Source of the DNA: Enterobacter asburiae
Lineage (GTDB): Bacteria > Pseudomonadota > Gammaproteobacteria > Enterobacterales > Enterobacteriaceae
Length of the DNA: 64,000 nucleotides
Direction of reading: 5' to 3'
NCBI GenBank assembly: GCA_011754535.1
Contig: JAAQVN010000001.1
Coordinates: 1,984,001-2,048,000 of the forward strand
Shown: positions 51,500-60,241 of the stretch, piece by piece
Numbering within the stretch: the stretch's first letter is position 1
Layout: every line of letters begins with the position of its first letter
Notes under the pieces: generated by a model
The model's input: the letters and a program-made list of their open reading frames with translations, nothing else
Databases searched by the model: none
What the model was told of the DNA's origin: nothing
Made by a program: the position numbers and the translations under genes

Positions 51500-51515
51500 G
51501 GTCTAAAAGTAGACC
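51500..51515. promoter_or_regulatory. GTCTA-N4-TAGAC box 1
   Basis: GGTCTA-AAAG-TAGACC, a perfect 6-bp dyad 93 bp upstream of regulator paralogue 2. First of three copies in the regulator-fimbria gap (51408-51812), which otherwise holds AT-rich sequence and an AT hairpin at 51735-51755. Confidence 0.7.
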
Positions 51516-51565
51516 GGGGAGCTTTTTCTATCTAACTGTTTGAATGCTAGAGAGAATTTATTTAA

Positions 51566-51579
51566 GTCTATTAATAGAC
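51566..51579. promoter_or_regulatory. GTCTA-N4-TAGAC box 2
   Basis: GTCTATTAATAGAC, a perfect 14-bp palindrome, centre 65 bp from box 1. Confidence 0.7.
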
Positions 51580-51638
51580 CTGAAGCAATACGTGATAAGA
51601 ATTGTCAAAAATGAATGTTTCTTTTTTGTTAAATCTGA

Positions 51639-51652
51639 GTCTACAGCTAGAC
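51639..51652. promoter_or_regulatory. GTCTA-N4-TAGAC box 3
   Basis: GTCTACAGCTAGAC, half-sites identical to boxes 1 and 2, centre 73 bp from box 2 and about 167 bp before fimA. Confidence 0.7.
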
Positions 51653-51812
51653 CATATAACCGTTGTCCTGGTGAAAAGAATTATATAAATTTTAACCAGG
51701 CAGTAAGAAAATACTTAAGCCGTTTATTGGAGAATAAAAACCTTCAGGGTTTTTATCGGCTTTCTACTGCATGAATCTCAGTAATAAATAAAGTGATACA
51801 GGGTAGAGCATT

Positions 51813-52343
51813 ATGAAAAAGCAATTAATGATGGCAATGTTTGCAGCCAGTTCTGTACTGACCATGACAAATGCATTCGCAGCGGCAGGTACCGTTAATT
51901 TTAACGGTAATATTCTTGATTCTGCCTGCGATGTAGATGTGGCTTCGCAGAACCAGGTGGTGGTGCTGGGCGATTATAATAAAACGGAATTCCCGGTTAC
52001 GGGTTCCAGAACGGCTGCAACACGATTTGATATTGTACTGAAAAACTGTCCGGTTACGGTTACCAGCGCAAAAGTCCGTTTCGACGGCACGCCGGATCCA
52101 ACCAATGCCAACCTTCTGGCAATTGATTCGTCGGTGGCAGGGGCGGCAACAGGGGTGGCGATTAACCTGATGTCAGCGGATAAGGCCGATCTGCCGTTAC
52201 ACAGCAGCAATAATTATTCCTATGTACTCAGCAGTACAACGGATAATACGCTAAATTTTTACGCGCAGTATATTTCCACTGAAGCAACGGTAACCGCCGG
52301 TCCTGCAAATTCCGTGGCTAATTTCTCCGTTGTCTATAACTGA
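51813..52343 (+). CDS. major fimbrial subunit (type 1 family)
   Basis: 176-aa pilin. Signal peptide residues 1-24 (MKKQLMMAMF...NAFA), then the mature FimA-type domain with the disulfide pair in ILDSACDVD and LKNCPVT, and the C-terminal beta-strand NSVANFSVVYN with the penultimate Tyr recognised by the chaperone. First gene of the fimbrial operon, with the usual position for the main shaft subunit. Confidence 0.9.
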   Translation: MKKQLMMAMFAASSVLTMTNAFAAAGTVNFNGNILDSACDVDVASQNQVVVLGDYNKTEFPVTGSRTAATRFDIVLKNCPVTVTSAKVRFDGTPDPTNANLLAIDSSVAGAATGVAINLMSADKADLPLHSSNNYSYVLSSTTDNTLNFYAQYISTEATVTAGPANSVANFSVVYN

Positions 52344-52404
52344 TTTTTCTTGACGGAAACAATTGGGGGGCCGTCTGTTGGCCCCTTTGTTATTGAGGTA
52401 TAAA

Positions 52405-53082
52405 ATGTATTTTCTGAGTAAAACTTTACTTGCCTGCGTGTTTCTTTCAGCCGGTATTTCTCAAGCCACTGCGGGTGTGGTCATTGGCGGGACGCGCGTT
52501 ATTTATGATGGCAATAAAAAAGAGTCTTCTATTAGCGTCACGAACCCCGACACGGCACCGTATTTAATTCAGTCGTGGGTAGAGTCGCAAAACGGAAGTG
52601 CTGAGAAAACACCTTTTATTATCACGCCACCACTCTACCGCCTGGATAAAGGCCAGCAGAACGTGGAACGTATTGTATTAGCAGGTTCGGTTGCCCAGGA
52701 TAAAGAGTCGCTCTACTGGCTAAATATTAAGTCTATTCCTGCGGCATCGCGAAAAGAAAATACGCTGCAAATTGCGGTAAAAACCCGCATTAAATTGATC
52801 TATCGTCCAGCGGCCCTGAAAGGGGTCATTCCTGAAGAGCTGGCAGATAAATTAACCTGGCAGCGTAGCGGGAATCAGATTCAGGTCACTAACCCAACTA
52901 ACGTGGTAATGAATTTCAATGAAATCCGCGTGAATGGTAAAAAGCTCGAGGACGTAACTTATGTACTTCCCGGGGCTAGCGCACGGTTTGATTTGCCGAA
53001 AGGTATTACCGGCGGTTCGGTAACGTTCAGGTTAATTAATGATTACGGTGGTACCGGAAATGTGCATAACGCCACCCTGTAA
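52405..53082 (+). CDS. fimbrial periplasmic chaperone
   Basis: 225-aa PapD/FimC-like chaperone that completes and escorts subunits by donor-strand complementation. Signal peptide to about residue 24 (SQATA), first Ig domain with GTRVIYDGNKKESSISVTN and the conserved basic pocket, then the chaperone signature region LYWLNIKSIPA (about 107) and KLIYRPAAL (about 132). ATG 52405 has GAGG upstream. Confidence 0.92.
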   Translation: MYFLSKTLLACVFLSAGISQATAGVVIGGTRVIYDGNKKESSISVTNPDTAPYLIQSWVESQNGSAEKTPFIITPPLYRLDKGQQNVERIVLAGSVAQDKESLYWLNIKSIPAASRKENTLQIAVKTRIKLIYRPAALKGVIPEELADKLTWQRSGNQIQVTNPTNVVMNFNEIRVNGKKLEDVTYVLPGASARFDLPKGITGGSVTFRLINDYGGTGNVHNATL

Positions 53083-53130
53083 TTCGTATTGTGCCAGAGG
53101 CCCTCTTTATTCTCGGTATGGAGTAACGTC

Positions 53131-55659
53131 GTGATTAGTCATAATAAGCAGGCGGTTTTATTTAATCCGGCACTGTTAATCGCTGTCGTACTCGGTTCGG
53201 TTACCGAGACCGCTTATGCAGGTGAGTATTTTAACCCTGAGTTGATTGAACTGGACAACCCTGGCATGAAAGGCGCCGATCTTTCGGCGTTTGAATCCGG
53301 TTCGCAACTGCCCGGCACCTATCGCGTTGATGTGCTCATCGGCGGGCAGGTTGTTGACACGCGCGAGATCAGATTTGACGCGGTAAAAAACGCGGAAGGC
53401 GAGACGTCCTTGCAGCCCTGCCTGAGCGTGGCGCAGCTTAAAAGCTGGGGGGTAAAAACCGAGCTATTTCCTGACCTGAATTCAGGCGGCGAATGTGCGA
53501 AGCTCTCGGCGATCCCGCAGGCGTCAACCGCGTTTATTTTCAGTGCCCAGCACCTTGAGATTACGATTCCACAGGCGGCGCTGTCACCGCAGGCTCGCGG
53601 ATATGTGCCGCCAGAAATGTGGGACGAGGGGATCACCGCCGCGCTGCTTAACTACAGTCTGAGCGGCTCAAACAGCTGGGGACGTGACGGCAACAGCAGT
53701 AACACGAACAGCCAGTACGCCAACCTGCGTCCGGGCATTAACGTCGGTCCATGGCGGATCCGCAACTATTCCACCTGGAGCCGCGACGGCAGCGGTAAAG
53801 ACAAATGGGACACGGTCTACACCTACGTGCAGCGGGCGATCGTTCCGCTGAAGGCTCAGCTCACGACCGGCGACAGCGCCTCTCCGGCTGACGTATTTGA
53901 CAGTATTCCATTCCGGGGGGCGCAGCTGGCCTCTGACGATGACATGATGCCTGACTCGTTGAAAGGCTATGCTCCGGTGGTGCGCGGTATTGCCCGCACC
54001 AATGCACAGGTCATCATTCGTCAAAATGGCTACCAGATTGCTCAGAGCGATGTGGCGCCGGGGGCGTTTGAAATTACGGATATATACCCCACTGGCGGCG
54101 CGGGTGACCTCGACGTTACCGTGAAAGAGAGCGACGGCAGCGAGCAGCACTTCACCGTGGCCTTTGCTTCACTGCCGGTATTACAGCGTGAAGGGCGTTT
54201 TAAGTATGCGGTAACCGCAGGCCAGTACCGATCCTATAGCAGCGAAGTTGATAAAACCCCGTTCGCACAGTTGACCGGGATCTACGGCCTGCCGCATGGC
54301 CTGACGCTCTACGGCGGTTTCCAGGAATCGAGCAAGTATCAGTCTCTGGCTGCAGGGATCGGTAAAAACATGGGCGACTTAGGCGCCTTCTCGACGGATG
54401 TTACTCAGGCGTGGTCAACCCCACAAAATCTGCCGGGAAGTAGCGGTCAGTCCTGGCGCATTCGCTACAGCAAGAACTTTGTTGAGACGGGAACCAACTT
54501 CGCCATCGCGGGCTACCGCTATTCAACCAGCGGCTACTACGGAATGCAGGAGGTGCTGGATTCCTATGGTGACAGCAGCGCGCTGCAGAACCGACGTCGT
54601 AACCGGGCCGAGCTGACGATGAGCCAGAACATCGGTCAGAACCTGGGATCGCTCATGCTCAGCGCCGTACGTGAAGATTACTGGAATTCAGGCAGGACCA
54701 CAGCGTCTTACAGCGCCGGGTACAACAACGCCTGGAAAAGCGTGAGCTATGGGATCACCTATACCTACAGTGAAAACGGCAGTACTGACGGCAACAGTGG
54801 TTCATCCCGCAACGGTAAGGATCAGCAGATTGCACTGAACGTCAGCGTGCCGTTAGAGGCCTTCTTGCCGCGTACCTGGGCTAATTACAGCATGAACGCC
54901 AGCAAGAACAACGGCACGACGCACAGCGTCGGCCTTAACGGCACCGCGCTGGAAAACAACGCGCTCAGCTGGAACGTACAGCAAGGTTACGGAACGGATT
55001 CCGTGGGATATACCGGCAATGCCAGCGCTGATTTTAAAGGCACGTATGGTGAAGTCTATGCGGGGTACGGTTACGACAAGGGCAGCGATCGTCTGAACTA
55101 TGGATTGCAGGGGGTGATCCTTGCCCACGCCGACGGGGTGACCTTCTCGCAGCCACTGGGTGAAACCAATGTGCTGATAAAAGCACCCGGCGCGAAAGGG
55201 GTGAGCATCCAGAATCAGAGCGGCGCAAAAACCGACTGGCGTGGCTACACCGCAGTGAGCAACCTGACGCCGTATCGCAAGAACGACGTGGCGCTGATGA
55301 CCGATACGCTACCGGATGACGTGGAGCTGGAACTGACCAACAAGACCGTGATACCGACCCGCGGTGCGGTGGTCAGGGCGGATTATGTGGCAAATGTAGG
55401 GATGCGGGTGTTGATGACGCTTAAATACCGTAATGGACAGCCGGTACCGTTTGGCGCTACCGCCACTGTCAAAGGGCAGAACGGCAACAGTTTTATTGTT
55501 GGGGATAAAGGCCAGGTTTATTTGACTGGGTTAAGTCCAGACGGAACGTTATTGGTTAAATGGGGTAGTGATAATTCAGAACAATGTCAGGTTAACTATG
55601 CGATTAATGAAAAAGATAAGTCAAATAATATTCCTGTCGTTGTTTATGATTGTCGTTGA
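53131..55659 (+). CDS. fimbrial outer-membrane usher
   Basis: 842-aa PapC/FimD-like usher through which subunits are polymerised. Signal peptide to about residue 31 (TAYAG), N-terminal chaperone-binding domain beginning YFNPELIEL, a 24-strand pore with plug (TTGDSASPADVFDSIPFRG, about 245), and two C-terminal domains ending in a Cys-containing VVYDCR. The start is taken at GTG 53131, seven bases after GGAG; an upstream GTG at 53089 is in frame. Confidence 0.92.
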   Translation: MISHNKQAVLFNPALLIAVVLGSVTETAYAGEYFNPELIELDNPGMKGADLSAFESGSQLPGTYRVDVLIGGQVVDTREIRFDAVKNAEGETSLQPCLSVAQLKSWGVKTELFPDLNSGGECAKLSAIPQASTAFIFSAQHLEITIPQAALSPQARGYVPPEMWDEGITAALLNYSLSGSNSWGRDGNSSNTNSQYANLRPGINVGPWRIRNYSTWSRDGSGKDKWDTVYTYVQRAIVPLKAQLTTGDSASPADVFDSIPFRGAQLASDDDMMPDSLKGYAPVVRGIARTNAQVIIRQNGYQIAQSDVAPGAFEITDIYPTGGAGDLDVTVKESDGSEQHFTVAFASLPVLQREGRFKYAVTAGQYRSYSSEVDKTPFAQLTGIYGLPHGLTLYGGFQESSKYQSLAAGIGKNMGDLGAFSTDVTQAWSTPQNLPGSSGQSWRIRYSKNFVETGTNFAIAGYRYSTSGYYGMQEVLDSYGDSSALQNRRRNRAELTMSQNIGQNLGSLMLSAVREDYWNSGRTTASYSAGYNNAWKSVSYGITYTYSENGSTDGNSGSSRNGKDQQIALNVSVPLEAFLPRTWANYSMNASKNNGTTHSVGLNGTALENNALSWNVQQGYGTDSVGYTGNASADFKGTYGEVYAGYGYDKGSDRLNYGLQGVILAHADGVTFSQPLGETNVLIKAPGAKGVSIQNQSGAKTDWRGYTAVSNLTPYRKNDVALMTDTLPDDVELELTNKTVIPTRGAVVRADYVANVGMRVLMTLKYRNGQPVPFGATATVKGQNGNSFIVGDKGQVYLTGLSPDGTLLVKWGSDNSEQCQVNYAINEKDKSNNIPVVVYDCR

Positions 55660-55668
55660 GGATTAATT

Positions 55669-56634
55669 ATGTATTCAGTAAAAAAATATCGGCCGTATGG
55701 GCAATTCATTTTTCTGGCACTGTTATGGTTATGCTCTCTGCGTGTTGAAGCAGACTGTAAGGTTGATGGGAGCAGTGGATTTAATCCAGTACCACCCTTT
55801 AACATACAGCAGCCCGCCGTGACGGTTCAGCGTGATGCTCCCGTTGGGACGGTAATCAGTCGCTTTATTACCAATGGCAGTGGTGATATGGATCTTTGTA
55901 TAGGTCCGGGGACGATTACTTATGAAATGAGTATGTTCAACACGCCTTCGTCAATAACTAATTATTATAATACAAATGTCCCTGGTGTGGGTCTTAGTTT
56001 GCAATTTGTTACTACAGACTTTTACTTTTCCAAAGTCAGACAGTATTCATTTCCGATACCGACAAAAATCGTTGTTTATCCTCTGGAGGTGACGTTAATA
56101 AAGACGGGGGATATTACGTCAGGCGTGATCGGCTCTGGATTACTGGCAACGGCTCATGGTGATGATAATGTTCAATCGTTAACGGTTAACTATGCTGGCA
56201 ATAAAGTGACGCAATTAGCATGCGCAATAACAACGCCTAATTTAACTTTTCCTATCGGTGATATATCGGCATCGGCTTTTGGCAATACTGTCGGCACCAT
56301 TCCTTCTGGTGCTCAAAGCACGCAGAATCTGGGCCTTGATTGCGATGCCGATGCGAATATTAACGTCATGCTGCAGGGGATGCAAAACCCGGACGTCAGC
56401 ACTGACAGCGTATTAGCCTTGACTGGGCAAGGGAACGCGGACGTGGCGAAGGGGGTCGGCGTACAATTGCTATATAATGGGGCGCCTTTAGCGTTAAATA
56501 ACCGAATTGTTTTGAAACAATCCGCGGGTGGCCAGGAAACGTTCCCGATAACCGCCCGTTATTATCAGACTCAGGCGAGTGTTTCAACAGGCAAGGCCAA
56601 CGCATCAGCCACCCTTGACTTAACGTATCAGTAA
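55669..56634 (+). CDS. fimbrial tip adhesin-like protein
   Basis: 321-aa exported protein (signal peptide to about residue 28, RVEA-D) that looks like a two-domain FimH-type adhesin: a variable N-terminal region (30-180) and a C-terminal pilin domain beginning near QLACAITTPNLTFPIGDISASAF, with Cys partner in LGLDCDAD and the donor strand ASATLDLTYQ. Length near 300 aa and its place after the usher support a tip adhesin; the receptor is not predictable. Confidence 0.75.
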   Translation: MYSVKKYRPYGQFIFLALLWLCSLRVEADCKVDGSSGFNPVPPFNIQQPAVTVQRDAPVGTVISRFITNGSGDMDLCIGPGTITYEMSMFNTPSSITNYYNTNVPGVGLSLQFVTTDFYFSKVRQYSFPIPTKIVVYPLEVTLIKTGDITSGVIGSGLLATAHGDDNVQSLTVNYAGNKVTQLACAITTPNLTFPIGDISASAFGNTVGTIPSGAQSTQNLGLDCDADANINVMLQGMQNPDVSTDSVLALTGQGNADVAKGVGVQLLYNGAPLALNNRIVLKQSAGGQETFPITARYYQTQASVSTGKANASATLDLTYQ

Positions 56635-57158
56635 TGGATAACGCGATGAATATTTTGCACGCGGCAGCGCTTGCCGCCACGTTAATAAGCTGCAATACCT
56701 TTGCAGGGGACGCTGTTAACGTCAGCGTTACCGGAAATATTATTGCCTCGCCCTGCATATTTAACGGAGGGAATGACAATATGGATATTAACCTCGGCAA
56801 TATTCAGGCATCAAACATGTCTACGCCGGGGTCATCTTCCGATCCTGTGCCGTTTAACCTGATGTTTACCCAGTGTCCGGCTGGCACTAGCAGCGTAACG
56901 GTCTCATTTACCGGTAACCCCGATCCCGTCGCGGGGGCGGATTACTACATGAACAGCGGTTCTGCCACTAATGTCGCGATAGCAATGAGTGAGGCGGCAA
57001 CCGGTGCGTTAAAGGGGACGGGGACAAGCATTACGCAGACGATCGCAGCAGACAGAACCGCAACGATGGCCATGCAGGCCGCGGTGACATCCTTTACCGG
57101 CGGGGCGACGCCGGGGAACATCAGCGCTGTTGTTGTCATGACGATGCAGTACAACTGA
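56634..57158 (+). CDS. minor fimbrial subunit
   Basis: 174-aa pilin-like protein, signal peptide to about residue 24 (CNTFAG), disulfide pair in IIASPCIFN and FTQCPAG, C-terminal strand AVVVMTMQYN. ATG 56634 shares a base with the adhesin stop (TAATG); ATG 56646 is an alternative start. It probably acts as an adaptor or terminator subunit; placing it last is unusual, since adhesins more often come last. Confidence 0.82.
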   Translation: MDNAMNILHAAALAATLISCNTFAGDAVNVSVTGNIIASPCIFNGGNDNMDINLGNIQASNMSTPGSSSDPVPFNLMFTQCPAGTSSVTVSFTGNPDPVAGADYYMNSGSATNVAIAMSEAATGALKGTGTSITQTIAADRTATMAMQAAVTSFTGGATPGNISAVVVMTMQYN

Positions 57159-57206
57159 TCGCTACGTGGAGATAATGGTGATGATTGACTGCTGGCGGTA
57201 ACTGCT

Positions 57207-57854
57207 ATGCTGAATATTCTCATTAAAGAGACTGATTTATTTTTTAGAGACGGATTGCAGCGTTTTCTTGTGGATTTCTTCACCCATAATTTCAGGCATT
57301 CGCTCCATTTTGACGTTGAACTTTCTCATGAACATGTTAGTGCCGCCGATATTATTTTTCTCGCGTTATGTCAGGGGGAAACCCTGACCTGCTATCCTGA
57401 ATTACTGGCGCGCAAAAAAGGAATTGTGGTTGGTCTGGTCGAGGATGAGCACCGTTTCTCGGCATGTCCGTCCTGTTATCAGGATATGATATTTCTCTCT
57501 CGGCGCACCTCGCTTGACAGAATGACCGAGACGCTGTTTATCGCATGGTATCGCACCCAATTACCCAGCTTTCGCTGGAAAAATAAAAGCTGCGATGAAT
57601 GCCAGCACAAGATATTATCGCTGCAGCAAATTCGCGTTATGGTGCATTTTTACAGAGGATTATCGGTAGGGCAGATTGCGGATAAGCTTAACACCAGTGA
57701 TAAAACCATTTTTACCCATAAATATCTGCTGATGCAGAAATTCGACCTGCGTAGTGATTTTGAACTCATGGCCTTGATCCACCGGATGGTAGAGAAGAAT
57801 ACCTGTCCGAACCGGTTGCGTGACTATCTAATTGATAATCAGCTGCAAAGCTAA
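57207..57854 (+). CDS. LuxR-type HTH regulator at the end of the fimbrial operon
   Basis: 215-aa protein with a receiver-like but poorly conserved N-terminal half and a LuxR C-terminal helix-turn-helix (LSLQQIRVMVHFYRGLSVGQIADKLNTSDKTIFTHKY, about 143-180). Two Cys pairs occur (ACPSC at about 90 and KSCDEC at about 128), which could bind metal or sense redox; this is speculation. It resembles fimbrial regulators such as FimW/FimZ in place and fold. Short 48-bp gap from the last pilin gene suggests co-transcription. Confidence 0.75.
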   Translation: MLNILIKETDLFFRDGLQRFLVDFFTHNFRHSLHFDVELSHEHVSAADIIFLALCQGETLTCYPELLARKKGIVVGLVEDEHRFSACPSCYQDMIFLSRRTSLDRMTETLFIAWYRTQLPSFRWKNKSCDECQHKILSLQQIRVMVHFYRGLSVGQIADKLNTSDKTIFTHKYLLMQKFDLRSDFELMALIHRMVEKNTCPNRLRDYLIDNQLQS

Positions 57855-57868
57855 CGCGTGGTGTAGTT

Positions 57869-57899
57869 GCCGGGTGGTGTGGTGCTGATACCACCCGGC
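57869..57899. repeat. REP element
   Basis: GCCGGGTGGT and ACCACCCGGC arms, 10 bp each, around an 11-base centre, between the convergent ends of the LuxR-type gene and fdhF. Confidence 0.85.
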
Positions 57900-57906
57900 A
57901 GATGCA

Positions 57907-60057
57907 TCAGACATTCACTGCGTTAATCAACCGCGTTTTCATCGTCTGGTAAGACGACGCCGCATAATCCTCCGCCCAGCGCTGGTCCTCAATCGCCTCC
58001 AGCTGCACCGCGCAGTACTTCGTTTCCGGGGTTTTGGAGATGGGATCGAGGTTATCCTGGGTTAGCTCGTTGCAGGCGCCAATCCACCACTGATAGGTCA
58101 TATAGACCGCCCCGGCGTTGATGCGCTCGCTGATGCTGGCGCGGGTAATTACTTTCCCCCGGCGGGAGCGTACCCAGACCAGTTGACCCTCAGTAATGCC
58201 CAGTTTGTCCGCATCGGCAGGATTCATTTGCACCCGACCCGGCTCATCGGCCAGGCTCTGCAGCGCGGCGCAGTTCCCGGTCATCGAGCGGCAGGAGTAG
58301 TGGCCTACCTCGCGCACCGTGCAGAGTACCAGCGGATAATCATCATCGGGCGTCTCTGCCGGCGCGCGCCACGGCGCGGCAAACAGTTGACCCTTGCCTG
58401 TTGGCGTGTCGAACTGATTGTTTTTGTACAGGTACGGCGTTCCCGGATGATCGAGCGTCGGGCACGGCCACTGCACGTGCCCCATCTCGCCCATTTTTTC
58501 ATACGTCACGCCATAGAAGAGAGGGCACAGCTCGCGCATCTCGTCCCAGATCTGCTGGTTGGAGTCATAATCCATCGGGTAGCCCATCTCGGTGGCGAGC
58601 AGGCTGACGATCTCCCAGTCGCGCTTCACGTTGCCGCTGGCCTCAATGGCTTTGCCAAAACGCTGGAAACCCCGGTCGGCGCAGGTAAAGACGCCGCCGT
58701 GTTCGCCCCAGGAGGTGGCAGGGAGCAGAACGTCCGCCACTTCCGCCGTTTTGGTCATAAAGATGTCCTGAACCACCACAAAATCGAGGGCGTCAAAACC
58801 GCTGCGGACGAGACCGAGATCGGCTTCCGTCTGAAGCGGATCTTCCCCCATGATGTAGTAGGCCTTGACCTTGCCTTCCAGCGCCAGATGAGGCACCTCG
58901 GTAATACGCGTCCCGACCCGATCGTCCATTTTATTGACGTCAATCCCCCAGGCATCAGCGAACTTCTGCCTGACCGCCGGATCGGTCACATCCTGATAGC
59001 CGGGGAACATATTCGGCAGAACGCCCATATCACAGGCACCCTGAACATTGTTTTGTCCGCGTACGGGGCCGACGCCGACGGCAGGACGGCCCAGGTTGCC
59101 GGTCAGCAGTGCAAGGCTGGAAAGCCCTTTGACGACATCGACGGCCTGACCAAACTGGGTCACGCCCATTCCCCACATTACGGTGGCGGAAGGAGCCGCC
59201 GCGAAGGTGCGCATTGCCTGACGTACGTCTCGGGCGGGAATGCCGGTAAGATGCTCGACCTTCTCCGGCGCATAGTCTTTCACCGTCTGACGATAGGCCT
59301 CAAGCCCTTCCGTAAACCGCGCGACATAGTTTTTGTCGTACAGCTCCTCTTCCAGCAGCACATAGCCAAAGGCGTTCACCAGCGCCATGTTGCTGCCGTT
59401 TTTCAGCTGCAGGTGCTGATCGGCAATGCGCGCCGTTTCGATGCGGCGCGGATCGCAGACGATGATTTTCGCGCCGTTTTCACGGGCTTTAAGCACGCGG
59501 CGGGCGACGATAGGGTGAGAGTCTGCGCAGTTATAGCCGAATACCAGCAGACATTTAGAGTGCTCAATATCGTTGATGGAATTACTCATCGCACCGTTGC
59601 CGAGGGTCTCCTGTAACCCTGCCACGGAAGGACCGTGACAGACGCGCGCGCAGCAGTCGACGTTGTTGGTGTGCAGCACCGCACGGGCAAATTTTTGCAT
59701 GACGTAGTTGGTTTCATTGCCGGTTCCGCGTGATGAACCGGTAGTCATGATTGACCGCGGCCCGTGTTGCGCTTTAATGCTGCTGAGCTTCTGGGCGGTG
59801 TATCGGATAGCCTCCTCCCAGGTCACGGGAGTGAATGCTTCGCCTTTACGGTAGCGGATCATTGGCTGGGTCAGGCGTGGGGTGAGGAGGCGGGTATCGT
59901 TGAGGAAGTCCCAGCCGTAAAATCCTTTCAGGCATAAAGTGCCCTGGTTTGTCACCCCTTCTGCCGCTTCGGCACGGATGATACGGTTATTCTCAACGAC
60001 AAGGTTTAATTTGCAGCCTGCACCACAGTAAGGGCAGACGCTGGCGATTTTTTTCAT
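57907..60057 (-). CDS. formate dehydrogenase H-type alpha subunit with Cys at the selenocysteine site
   Basis: 716-aa molybdopterin bis-MGD enzyme of the FdhF family, oxidising formate to CO2. The N-terminal 4Fe-4S motif is CPYCGAGCK (residues 8-16) with the fourth Cys in GTLCLKG (about 43). The Mo ligand in CCARVCHGP is Cys140 (TGT, 59638-59640), exactly where E. coli FdhF has Sec140; His141 is kept. The C-terminal MGD-binding region VGHYSCRSMTGNCAAL is intact. ATG 60057 places the cluster as in FdhF. It stands alone, without Hyc or electron-carrier genes. A sigma54-like promoter precedes it. Confidence 0.9.
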   Translation of the reverse strand: MKKIASVCPYCGAGCKLNLVVENNRIIRAEAAEGVTNQGTLCLKGFYGWDFLNDTRLLTPRLTQPMIRYRKGEAFTPVTWEEAIRYTAQKLSSIKAQHGPRSIMTTGSSRGTGNETNYVMQKFARAVLHTNNVDCCARVCHGPSVAGLQETLGNGAMSNSINDIEHSKCLLVFGYNCADSHPIVARRVLKARENGAKIIVCDPRRIETARIADQHLQLKNGSNMALVNAFGYVLLEEELYDKNYVARFTEGLEAYRQTVKDYAPEKVEHLTGIPARDVRQAMRTFAAAPSATVMWGMGVTQFGQAVDVVKGLSSLALLTGNLGRPAVGVGPVRGQNNVQGACDMGVLPNMFPGYQDVTDPAVRQKFADAWGIDVNKMDDRVGTRITEVPHLALEGKVKAYYIMGEDPLQTEADLGLVRSGFDALDFVVVQDIFMTKTAEVADVLLPATSWGEHGGVFTCADRGFQRFGKAIEASGNVKRDWEIVSLLATEMGYPMDYDSNQQIWDEMRELCPLFYGVTYEKMGEMGHVQWPCPTLDHPGTPYLYKNNQFDTPTGKGQLFAAPWRAPAETPDDDYPLVLCTVREVGHYSCRSMTGNCAALQSLADEPGRVQMNPADADKLGITEGQLVWVRSRRGKVITRASISERINAGAVYMTYQWWIGACNELTQDNLDPISKTPETKYCAVQLEAIEDQRWAEDYAASSYQTMKTRLINAVNV

Positions 60058-60122
60058 CAATAACAGACCTGTTAAGAAATGAAGCAAAATGACTGGTAAG
60101 CCCAGTCCCGTAAAAGGGAGTA

Positions 60123-60138
60123 AGCAGAAACCATGCCA
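60123..60138 (-). promoter_or_regulatory. candidate sigma54 promoter of the fdhF-like gene
   Basis: Read on the minus strand, TGGCATGGTTTCTGCT has GG at -24 and GC at -12 with the invariant 10-base spacing, and a partial match to TGGCAC-N5-TTGCA. The predicted start would be about 55 bases before the ATG. E. coli fdhF is a known sigma54/FhlA gene. Confidence 0.6.
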
Positions 60139-60179
60139 TCTTTATAGTGCTTATTTAACAGGGGATTATGAAGAGAAAG

Positions 60180-60221
60180 CGTGTCATCGTCAGAACGTTC
60201 GTCAGTTTTGACGATGACACG
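60180..60221. promoter_or_regulatory. inverted repeat with TCGTCA array, possible enhancer or terminator stem
   Basis: Perfect 13-bp arms CGTGTCATCGTCA and TGACGATGACACG with a 16-base centre. TCGTCA occurs directly at 60187 and 60199 and inverted at 60209, giving an inner 16-bp palindrome. It lies 42-83 bp upstream of the sigma54-like site, the usual range for an enhancer-binding activator. It also follows ariR on the same strand, so a terminator stem is an alternative, although no T-tract follows. Confidence 0.6.
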
Positions 60222-60241
60222 ATTGCGGAATGGCAGGGTGC

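Noticed and set aside
51611..51688. 25-codon frame starting MNVSFLLN in the fimA upstream gap
   Set aside because: No ribosome-binding site, and it runs through GTCTA box 3, whose palindrome explains the sequence better.
58183..59616. 477-codon open frame on the + strand
   Set aside because: Antisense shadow of the fdhF-like gene, without recognisable domain or ribosome-binding site.
60180..60221. The 13-bp inverted repeat as an insertion-sequence end or attachment site
   Set aside because: There is no transposase, target duplication or second copy in the window.
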